Source: Monoplex corrugatus (lineage: Eukaryota; Mollusca; Gastropoda; Littorinimorpha; Ranellidae). Taken from it: a stretch of DNA of 64,000 bases. Positions within the stretch are counted from its first letter, which is position 1, and every line of letters starts with the position of its first letter. Positions 11,515-21,600 of this stretch are shown in pieces. The stretch spans positions 53,939,212-54,003,211 of the forward strand of contig JAPXFY010000026.1 of NCBI GenBank assembly GCA_030674185.1, read 5' to 3'. Below the pieces are notes generated by a model. That model worked only from the letters and a program-made list of their open reading frames with translations. It was not told the origin of the DNA and made no database searches. Position numbers and translations under genes: made by a program.

Positions 11515-12632
11515 AATAATAAACTGACAAACAGAACCAAATTACTGGGAAAGAAGTAATAATGAAACTGACTGACAGAACCAAATTACTGGGAAAGAAT
11601 AATGAAACTGACAGAACCAAATTACTGGGAAAGAAGTAATAATGAAACTGACAGAACCAAATTGCTGGGAAAGAAGTAATAATGAAACTGACAGAACCAA
11701 ATTACTGGGAAAGAAGTAATAATGAAACTGACAGAACCAAATTGCTGGGAAAGAATAATGAAACTGACAGAACCAAATTACTGGGAAAGAAGTAATAATG
11801 AAACTGACAGAACCAAATTACTGGGAAAGAAGTAATAATGAAACTGACAGAACCAAATTACTGGGAAAGAATAATGAAGCTGACAGAACCAAATTACTGG
11901 GGAAAGAAGTAATAATGAAACTGACAGAACCAAATTACTGGGGAAAGAAGTAATAATGAAACTGACAGAACCAAATTACTGGGAAAGAAGTAATAATGAA
12001 ACTGACAGAACCAAATTACTGGGAAAGAAGTAATAATGAAACTGACTGACAGAACCAAATTACTGGGGAAAAAGTAATAATGAAACAAACAGAACCAAAT
12101 TACTGGGAAAAAGTAATAATGAAACTGACTGACAGAACCAAATTGCTGGGAAAGAAGTAATAATGAAAACTGACAGAACCAAATTACTGGGAAAGAAGTA
12201 ATAATGAAACTGACTGACAGAACCAAATTACTGGGGAAAAAGTAATAATGAAACTGACTGACAGAACCAAATTGCTGGGAAAGAAGTAATAATGAAACTG
12301 ACTGACAGAACCAAATTGCTGGGAAAGAAGTAATAATGAAACTGACTGACAGAACCAAATTGCTGGGAAAGAAGTAATAATGAAACTGACAGAACCAAAT
12401 TACTGGGAAAGAAGTAATAATGAAACTGACTGACAGAACCAAATTACTGGGAAAGAAGTAATAATGAAACTGACTGACGGAACCAAATTACTGGGGAAAA
12501 AGTAATAATGAAACTGACTGACAGAACCAAATTACTGGGGAAAAAGTAATAATGAAACAAACAGAACCAAATTACTGGGGAAAAAGTAATAATGAAACCG
12601 ACTGACAGAACGAAATTGCTGGGAAAGAAAAA
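11515..12632. repeat. Minisatellite, ~36-44 bp unit, ~28 copies
   Basis: Unit GAAACTGACAGAACCAAATT then ACTGGGAAAGAAGTAATAAT. Length variants come from ACTG duplication (GACTGACAG) and loss of the GAAGT block. Long frames on the minus strand (up to 182 codons) simply read through the array and encode a repeated hydrophobic peptide. Confidence 0.95.
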
Positions 12633-12639
12633 CATAGGA

Positions 12640-13298
12640 AAGATCATTTTGAGGCTTTTTACTACAGACAAGCAGCACATCAGTGGTAACATCACAGATG
12701 AGTCTGACAAGCAGCAAAGATAATAACAGTACCAGTACACTTACATATCAATATAACTAAAACAAAGTGGAAACCCGTCTACTCAAACCAACACACACAC
12801 ACATTCTCACAAAAATGATTCCAGTCAAGTAAAATTAAACAAACAACAACAAATAAAAAAGGTTAAACGATCATATGTGCAAAAGGAGAGTGGTGGCCAG
12901 CTGAAAAAAATATAACACATCATTACATAATAATGTGAAATTGCATTCAGTACAACATGAACTTAACAAAAAAGTAACCCAAAACAGAACTACATCAATC
13001 ATTATGTCATATAGTATGACCCATACAATGAACTTTTGTCTCTTTTCATTTTCACAAGAAGAACTACAAAGACAATCCACCATCTTCGCTTTCAAACAAA
13101 CAACACAGATTCTCAGAATCAGCAATTTTTTCATTCTGACACCATTAAGGTGGTAAGTGTGTGTGTGTGTGTGTGTGATTCAAAAACAAGAACCAAATCT
13201 CAATTTTTCAATGAACTCATTTGTCAATTGCATTCATAGGTGGTGGTGGTATCGATTTCTACTTTGCTGCTTTGAAAAAGATGAAGAAAACCTCACTG

Positions 13299-13368
<70 letters not shown>

Positions 13369-14175
13369 ACCAAAATGGCTTTGGTTTTTCCTTTGCAGTT
13401 TGTTACTCACCTATCTGTCCATGTGTATTGAATGTCCACAATCAAATTAATTACAATTATTACCTAAGAGAAGTCATATTGAGAGCATGGACACTTTTTC
13501 ACTCAGAATTTTGTTTTTTTTCAGTGGACAATTTTCAAGAATCAACATTCATAACCATTTTGATAAAGATAATCATTTTGATATTTCAGACATATATCGG
13601 TGAAAAGATGAGTTTATCCTCTGTGATTATGTACAAGCATGTGCACTGCATGCGGAAACTTTAATTAAAATTACAACAAAACAAACAAAAAGTCCCAAAT
13701 CAGGCATCCTCAGGTAATTTCTGTGCTGTAGCTGCAGTGTTATCATTGCCAAGTAAGGGGTATGTGGGTGTGTACAATATTAAAAAAAAATTACAATTTA
13801 AAAGCTAGGTAAAGATATTGAAGAATATGTGGGTGTACATTGACGCTTGCTAAAAAAATTAAGTCTATTTGATTTCTATCATTTAAAAGCTAAGTAAGAA
13901 ATGCCATTTTCTCAAACCGCTGTCATCCACTCGCCCAATTTCACAACATACGTAAAATTGATAAATGATGGTGGATGTCTGACAGCAACCAGCACGAGTA
14001 GTTGCTATCAAAATGGGTACACTGGGATTGTTGACGGCTGTACTACCTTTGTTTTAGCCAAAATTCGTCTCAGGCTTCCAGTGCTTCACCACCTGTGACT
14101 GTCATGAACAACCAGACCTAGACTGTAGACAAATTCTGCTATTTGGGCAGTACAGAGCAGCAATGGATAATCTCC
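12640..14175. other. Unique AT-rich spacer with two (GT)n runs
   Basis: Contains GT runs at 13157-13178 and 13301-13361. A short imperfect direct repeat (TTTAAAAGCTAAGTAA-like, at about 13797 and 13882) is present. No gene recognised. Confidence 0.5.
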
Positions 14176-14177
14176 TT

Positions 14178-14700
14178 TTTATTGTTATTGCTGTTTAAAC
14201 CCAGCCGACTGCATAGAGCCATATCAAGGCTATAACCACTTCAAAACATACAAAACTTCTACAGGAAAACAAAGAAAAGAAAATCAAGTACACATATCAA
14301 TGCACTCGCGCACACAATCCAAGGAGATGCCCCTGGTGCCGACCACTCCATCCAACCCATCGCACAGGGGATCTAAAGAAAACACCTAAGCATACCTAAG
14401 GGCACCAAAACATACATAAAAACAGGCATAAATTACCTAAAACTGCTTCCGCATATCTCACCTCCCCAAAGCCAAAAATGGACTTAATACATGTACCCAA
14501 ATATCAATCCTAAGAAAAAGTACGTAAGACTTTACCGAACACATACAGGTGAATGGACCAGCTAGGCAGAAAATGATAGGAAGACATGACTGAAAGCAAA
14601 GGAACAAGGCAGAAACAAAGAGAGTGACAGAAACGAGGAAATGTCTAGCACAGAATGTCCAGAAGGTGGGGATACTATTTATACTGAAAGAGCCCATTTT
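14178..14700 (-). mobile_element. ~520-bp retroposon family, copy C
   Basis: Same block order as copy B on the minus strand: GGGCTCTTTCAGTATAAATAG at 14693-14672, CTTACGTACTTTTTCTTAGG at about 14530 and a GCAGTCGGCTGGGTTTAAAC end at about 14195. It contains a 79-codon frame on the minus strand, also readable in copy A, but copies B and D do not keep it open. Confidence 0.75.
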
Positions 14701-15250
14701 TTCCCCCGTTGGCGCGTATATCCAGAACTGGATTCTGCCGACTACACATCAAGATCAAGCCCCCGGCATCTCCTGATGCCAATATGGTGCTGTACATCTC
14801 CAAAGTTAGTTCTGCCTTCGGATAGTTGACCTAGAGGTTGTGGCAAGACCACTGCATCAGGAATCACTATGAAAATTGCTGTGTACAGAGCAGTTGTTTT
14901 GTGTGCATTGCTGTGTGACCTAGACTACATACCCACAGCAAACCTAACAACTGCAACACTTTCAACAAACAGGCGCGAGATCTGCGACATCACATGGCAA
15001 AGGCGAATGCTAACATTGCTTGGCAAGATTGAATATCCAACTTTCAAGTTCTGCAGATGACTGGTTTGTCAAGCAGAGTTTCTACTCATTAAATGCTAGC
15101 TTTGTTGAACAGAATATTTGTATAGAAGACAACTGCATTCCAAACATGCTTATGTATGAAGAGCAGAAGCAGGGATATCATGACCAGGGAAGACTACTAA
15201 AGAAATGCAAGGGTTCTCTGAAAGCCAAACTCCTCAGCTGTGGCGTCACT
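14701..15250 (+). pseudogene. LINE RT C-terminal fragment
   Basis: Plus-strand translation gives pieces typical of the thumb and C-terminal part of a LINE ORF2: K-I-A-V-Y-R-A-V-V-L near 14870, an R-E-I-C-D-I-T-W-Q block near 14970 and a G-R-L-L-K-K-C-K-G-S-L-K-A block near 15195. The parent family is the one at 55687-56897. The coding frame is interrupted, and both ends abut copies of the ~520-bp retroposon family. Confidence 0.55.
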
Positions 15251-15251
15251 A

Positions 15252-15777
15252 TCATTGTTATTTTAAGCCCAGCCAACTGCGTAAGGTACCACGGCTATAA
15301 CCGTTTCAAAACATACAAGACTTCAACAGATAAAAAAAAATGAAAAGAAAATTAAGCACACATATTCATGCATATAATCTAAGGAGATGCCCCTGGTGTT
15401 GACCATTCTGTACAATTTATCACTTTTTTTTAAAAAACATTACCTAATTACAAATTTAAACATAACTAAGGACACCAAAATATACATAAATACAGGCGTA
15501 AATTACCTAGAATTGCTTCCGCACATATCATTTCCCTAGAGCCAAAAATAGGCTTAATACATGTACCATTTTATCAATCTTAACAGAAAGTACATCAGAC
15601 TTTATGAAACACATACAGGTGAATGGACCATTAAGGCAAAATATAGGAAGAAATGACAGAAAGCGAAGGAACAAGACAGAAACAAAGAGAGTGGCAGAAC
15701 AGAGGAAATTTCTAGCACAGAATTTCCAGAAGGTGGGGATACTATTTATACTGAAAGAGCTCCTCGCATACCCAGGG
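15252..15777 (-). mobile_element. ~520-bp retroposon family, copy D
   Basis: Minus strand from GAGCTCTTTCAGTATAAATAG (about 15765) to the GGTTATAGCCGTGGTACC and GCAGTTGGCTGGGCTTAAAA end. It is the third copy in the same orientation within 5 kb. Confidence 0.75.
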
Positions 15778-15909
15778 TGGAGCTATGGCATCAGCTCCGC
15801 CATCAAAGCAAACTGGCATCAGTGGCGTATACAGGGCACAATCATATCTGAATAGCACAAAACAACTGCTATTCAAAAGGAGAAGGATCGGCAAGAGCAA
15901 AACCCAAGG

Positions 15910-17400
15910 CTGCAGGTTCAGGTTCAGATTCATACTGTTTCTAGCCCAGCCGACTACTAGAGCTGTATCATGGCTAACACTACATTTAAAAAAACATACA
16001 AATGAAAGTAAAAAGACAACATCAAAAACCAATCTCACTGTTGCAACCCTAAAATGCAATTAAAGAAAAACATACTCATATGTAAAATCAAGATCAGATG
16101 AACTCTATTGATTTTCTGTAAAAACTGGAAAACTGCATCCAGACGGATGTCTTTGAAGAGGTTCTTAAAGGAGTCCGCCATGCAGTGCTTATGTCTCACA
16201 TCATGCAAGTCCCAGCATTCAGTAAGGTGTCTGATGCTAAACAGCTCATCACATGGTATACACCACGGTGCTTCATTTTTCAAAAGCTAGGAATGCGTGT
16301 AGATGTGTGACCCAAGTGTAACCTACATAACACTGTCTCTTTCCTATGGCTCCCTGAAGTAGATGGGAGAATTTCTTTCAGATTGGGCGGATTTGAAAAA
16401 GTCTGTTGTCTGTCTGCTTATTCCAATCCTCCTGCCAGAGATTTCTAACATACCTGTGTACTTTGGATTTCACATCTGTGTAAAGAATGAAGGATTTAGA
16501 CATCTTTTCTCTTGTGGCATTCTTGGACAGGCAGCCAGTCTTTTTATTATCTCCAATACCAACAGGGCTAGGAATCCAGGCAAAAACAATCTGGTAACCT
16601 TCACTTGTAAGAGCAGAAAACAGTGCTAAGAACTTCAAAAGCTCTGGGTGACTAACGTTTCAGCCGACAATTGCCTGCAAAGCAGAAATTGAGTCAGGAA
16701 AAAATGAAAAAATTCATTTTGCTTGGACTGAGACATTTTTAGTGCCAAAACCAGGGCTGTCAGTTCAGCAGCATAAACGGATCTGTCAGACAGCGGAACA
16801 GAAGGCAGCAGCAGCAACACCTTCAACAGACTTTGATCTGTGGGATGACGGAAATTTCTGACAGAGCTCCGCATAAAACGACTTGTACACCAGTGAACTG
16901 GTTACGAAAGGAAACAAGATCAAAACAGACCTTCGGTGTTTTCAAGGTCCATGGTGGTCTGTCTGGAAATTCAAAAAGTTGAAAATAACTACTAAATTTA
17001 TGTCTGCCCTTTCCACATGAGGATGCATACAGAATCCTAGAGGAGGAGCAACTTTTGGATGTTTTTCAAATTCACTTTGGAATCTGGGATTGAGGACACA
17101 GTTGTGGGCTGGGTTTTCTGGTTCAGAGAACAGTTTGGAACAGAAATTTAAGATTAATTTCAGTCTACCATTAGTCAAGGGCGCATCCCCTGTCTCCGCG
17201 TATAAACTGCGGACAGGAGTTGTTCTAAGGTCCAGCCCTTGATGGTGAACAGGATCCAGTAGTTTAAGGCGGGGGGTCTCGCAGAGCCATAGTCCAATAC
17301 ATTCTGTTGTTGACCAGGCCCAAGACATACAAACAGCTGCAGTGTTGGTCGGGACATTTGAACAACACTCTCAAACATGACTGTATTTGTTAAGTTGATA
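15910..17400 (-). pseudogene. Decayed LINE with RNase H domain (I-clade-like), 3' half
   Basis: On the minus strand, from 17380 downward, the order of blocks is as follows. RT thumb-region similarity comes first (a T-T-E-C-I and K-L-L-D-P-V-H-H-Q-G block). An RNase H start follows (V-Y-A-A-E-L-T-A-L near 16780), then the RNase H end (G-Y-Q-I-V-F-A-W-I-P-S near 16590). Next is a C-terminal zinc-binding-like block (P-W-C-I-P-C-D-E...H-L-T-E-C near 16260). Last is a 3' untranslated tail ending in TAGTCGGCTGGGCTAGAAAC and GAACCTGAACCTG. Several frameshifts and stops make it inactive. The presence of RNase H and the tail support an I-type non-LTR element. Confidence 0.75.
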
Positions 17401-17755
17401 GAAGCCAGGTGGGGCTGAAAAATTCTGAAATGCTGCTGACAGAACTGATGGGGTCATAAGTTCAATGAGCTAATCACTGAACACTCTTTCATGTAGCTCT
17501 TTGTTAACAAATCACACACGCACAATACACACTGACTGAAGATGACCGTCCTCACTACTCAAACCCCTACAAGTCACAGACTCACACAACACACACATAC
17601 TGAAGAGAACTATTCTCCACATCCAAACTCATGTATTTACAAGTCACAGACTCGCTCACATTGGAATAAGTGTGCTGAAGAGAGCTACCCTCACTACCCA
17701 ACTCCCCCATGCAGGAGTCACAAAAACACAACACACTGTTCCAAATCAGTGTCAT
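17401..17755 (-). other. 3' flank / likely 3' UTR of PRPF38B
   Basis: Non-coding sequence immediately downstream of the PRPF38B stop. It holds two copies of ACAAGTCACAGACTC (17568 and 17639). No clear AATAAA was seen on the minus strand here, so the transcript end is not placed. Confidence 0.4.
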
Positions 17756-18389
17756 TCAATGATCTCTGTCTTGGTGCTTGTGTTTGTGGGGTTTGCCCTC
17801 CTGCCTCTTGCTGTCCCTGTGTCTGTCCTTTTTGTCTTTGTGACTATGTTTGTGGCTGGAAGACTTGTGACGCTCATATTCTTTGCTGCTGGATCCCCGT
17901 TCTTTACGATCTCTGCTGCAGGATCTCCTCTCCTTCCGACCATGCGATTTCTTCTCTTTACGATCCCTGCTGCTTGAGCGCTTACGTTCCAAACTGGGTG
18001 ATCGCCTCTCCTTTCGGTCTCGGGGACTTCGTGACCTTGACCTACGCCTGTTATGACCTTGATCTCGCTGCTGGCGATATCTTTCACGTTCTAGCTCCCG
18101 TTCAAAGCTGTTGCCATGGCGAGGAGGAGAATGCCTAGAAACTGACGATCGATGATATGGTGAGGTCTGTCGACTGTGTTCGTCATAAGGGGATCTACGA
18201 GACCTGGGGCTATAATCCCTGCTTCCTTGATAATCTCTGCCATGACTTTCAATGTTGCCATGACCGTTTCTGTCACGACTATAGTCCCCATTCCGATAGC
18301 TGTCTTTGCTGCGGTAGGTATCTCCATAATGGTCCTGTTCACCATGGCCATCTCTGCGGTAACTGTTTCCCTGATGGTTGTTCTGGTAT
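17756..18389 (-). CDS. PRPF38B: PRPF38B coding exon 6 (RS-rich tail and stop)
   Basis: 634 bp. The first base completes Gly, then 210 codons and TGA at 17756-17758. It begins YQNNHQGNSYRRDGHG and is rich in Y, R, D, G and S. It then runs through SFERELERERYRQQ and RRRSRSRSPRDRKERRS to a Lys/His-rich end (PHKHKHQDRDH). The region is low-complexity and charged, as in other PRPF38B tails. The acceptor GTTTTCAG at 18390-18392 is the exon-proximal copy of a 41-bp tandem array (18388-18570). Confidence 0.92.
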
Positions 18390-18640
18390 CTGAAAACAAA
18401 TCTAAGACTATATGGTCATTGTTCCGGTATCTGAAAACAAATCTAAGACTATATGGTCATTGTTCCGGTATCTGAAAACAAATCTAAGACTATGTGGTCA
18501 TTGTTCTCGTATCTGAAAACAAATCTAAGACTATATGGTCGTTGTTCTGGTATCTGAAAACAAATATAAGACTAAACAACTGTTCACATCAAGAAGCTTG
18601 GAAACATGTACAGAGCAAAACAAAAAACAAAACAAAACAA

Positions 18641-18671
<31 letters not shown>

Positions 18672-21600
18672 TTGAAACAACTGAAATAAAAAGGAACCAG
18701 GAAAAAACCTGAAAAAAGAAGAACCAGACAAGACAGACACAAATTTTCGGCCAACTGGCCTTTGTCAAGTGTAAGATCACAAACACACACACACACCAGA
18801 TACAAAAATTAGGATAAAAAGACTAAAACATCCCTACTGCTCTGTCCTTTTCTCACACTGCACGGAGCAGCCGGGAAATTTCAGTCTTTTTCTTCTAATT
18901 TTTGTATCTGCTGTTTGTTTGTTTGTGATCTTACACTTGACAAAGGCTAATGTGTCTGTCTTGTCTGGTTGTATTAAATTCTGATTCAGACCTGCCAACC
19001 CTGACTTTTAAGTTGGAGTATTTGTCCAGGAAAAATGGAGTATTTTTGAAAATATTGGTGTATTCTGAGTGCGCAGTGCCGAAGGCGCAAGCTAACTAGG
19101 GGGGTCCGGGGGCATGCCCCCCCGGAAAATGTTTAAAGAATTGGTGCAAATCTGTGCAATCTAGAGCATTCTGAGCCCAAAAATTCACTTTCTAATGGTA
19201 CTTGATTTTTTTATCTTTAATTTTTTTTTCGTCGTATTTTTTATTAAGTCGGCGTATTGGTCGTATTTTGAGTAAACTGGCGTACTAAATACGCCAAAAT
19301 CGTATGGGTTGGCAGGTCTGCTGATTCCTTATTCATGTTTTTGTAATTCCTGTTTGCTTGAAGGCGGGCACTCACACTTGTTTTGAACTGAAATAAAGAT
19401 GACAAAATGAGAAAATTCAACCTTCTTCCAACTGGACATGGATACATCTAAATATCCTCAATTTTTTCTCCCACCTTCTCACAGCCCATGGCTAATGTCC
19501 CCTCTTTCAAACCATCTATACAAAGGCATCTGCTGCCTTTTCCAAATACAAGACCACTGACCCATCTGTCTGTATCACTCACAAGGGAGGGCATTAAAGT
19601 CTTATATGACCTTCAGTCACACAGGGCCATTCCTTTATTAGCATGAATTTTATATCTCAACAAAAATTTCTGCTGTGTGCAATTCAATTGTCGAACACCG
19701 CGTTCTCCATAACATTCTATTATATAATGTAAGACAGATGATGGTCATCTGCACAAAGCTTTAGATACCAGGGTGATGTATCCTTAACTGGCAAACACAA
19801 CCACACTGATAATCCGAATAAAACCCTAACAGTAAAAACAACACAAAGGGGGGGGAATTATGACACAATAAGAATACAAAATATCAGTCCATATGGATTA
19901 CAGTAAAAAATAATGACACGATACAAAAAAAAAATCATGACACAATAGGAATCAAAACAATCAGTCCATATGGGTTACAGTGTACAGACCTGCCAACCCC
20001 TCTAAGCCTGCAATAGTACCTTTATAAATTTTTTATAGTATTTTTTCAAAAACAGTAGTATTCCAAGTATACAAAGAATTATATACCTCATTATAAAGTA
20101 GATTCGTCTCGTCATTTGTGGCTCCAGGAACACATATTTTCACATGTATCACTTCTAATGTCTTTTTTCACATGCATCACAAATTCTGAGTTCAAGTGTC
20201 TGTTTTCCACATATATTGATCACTATGAGTTCCAGTGTCTGTCTCCACTGAGGCACAATCACATATGATTCACTCAAAAAACATAAATTCTAATGTCTGC
20301 TTCGCTACAAACTGCATTGTCAAAATGACAATTTGAAGCCAACAAGGCACACTTTGAAAGTTACTGAGTTGTGTCGGTAGAGCTTGTTGCACTGTGCTCA
20401 GTGTGCTGCCTTTTGGTAGCTGACTTGCACTTTTTCAAGAGCTCATCAGAGAACACTGCTTTGTAGCATGGGCCCCCTTTCTTGGACTTCAGAACCATGA
20501 GAGCATCCAATGTCTTTGCCCCTATGGATCCCCGAAAGTCAGTCTTGTTTCTTCGCACTTGACTGAAGATTCTCTCACACCCACAGTTGGACACAGGGAT
20601 GAGGAGAATTGACAGCATGAACTGGGACAGATGTTTCAGTCTAGTGGCACCATTGTGATCTTTCATGGCACCAATCTCCTTCCACTGCAGTTCTGCTGAT
20701 GGCTGGTTCAACACCACAGGTGGAAGTTCTGCTGCCTGGTACTCCAGAAACTCTCCCTCCAGCTCATCAGGGGTTGTGTTAGGTGGCAGAGTGCATGGGA
20801 ACTTCTTCAAGAAGTATTTCAAAGAAGATGCTTGAACTGACTTCTGCAGGTTCACATCCGCAAGCTCTGCATGTTTCCATAGAGTTTCCTCGGCCGGGTT
20901 CAGCTTCTCTTTCATGTACTTGCATGCCTCCTTGTAGAATGTCTTCACATTCTCCATGAAGATCTGCTGCTGCTTACTTTCCACACAGTCCAGGTGTTCT
21001 CGGGTGGTGCTACCAATGAAGATGTCTTCATCACGCTTCATGTTGTATGAGGATTTGAAGTCCACATCCATCAGGGCCCCATTGTTCAGAGCAGCTGGCT
21101 TCAGATAACTGACAAGCAGGTGTCTGTACAGTCGTTCCATGTCTCTCTTGATCAGATGGATTCTGGCGCTGTCGGTCTGTTCAAGTTTGTTGACTTGGTT
21201 GAACACCTCCAAGACTGTTGCATAGAACAAGACATACAATTTGGTGGTCTTGCGCCGGAAGAAATCCCCGAGTTTTTGCCTCATAGGTGGGTCAGAACTA
21301 GATGTACTTGAAGCATGTGATGTCTTCACACTGCATTCTTCCTTGAAGAATTTGTCCAAAGCGTTCCACTGCTCAACTGCTCTGTCCAAGGCAGCCCCAA
21401 GAGAGAGCCATCGGGTGGGAACATGCTCAACAACCTTGTGCTCTGGCAAGCCTAGTTCCTTCTGGATCTGCTTCAGGCGTTGCTGTCTGCCAGTGCTCTT
21501 AGAGAAATACCAGGCCAGTTGACGCATTGTGTCATCAAGGTCAAACTTGCTAGACTCCTTCATGGCTTTCTTCACAGTCAGACTAAGGAGATGGCATACA

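Noticed and set aside
11894..12442. 182-codon minus-strand frame that looks like a repetitive membrane protein
   Set aside because: It is the translation of the ~40-bp minisatellite; the hydrophobic repeat follows from the DNA unit.
17542..18475. Plus-strand frames of 198 and 99 codons opposite PRPF38B exon 6
   Set aside because: They are antisense shadows of the RS-rich exon, which is confirmed by protein similarity and splice phase on the minus strand.
18388..18575. 41-bp array considered as a CRISPR or promoter array
   Set aside because: No spacers; it overlaps a coding exon and its acceptor, so a splice-site duplication explains it.
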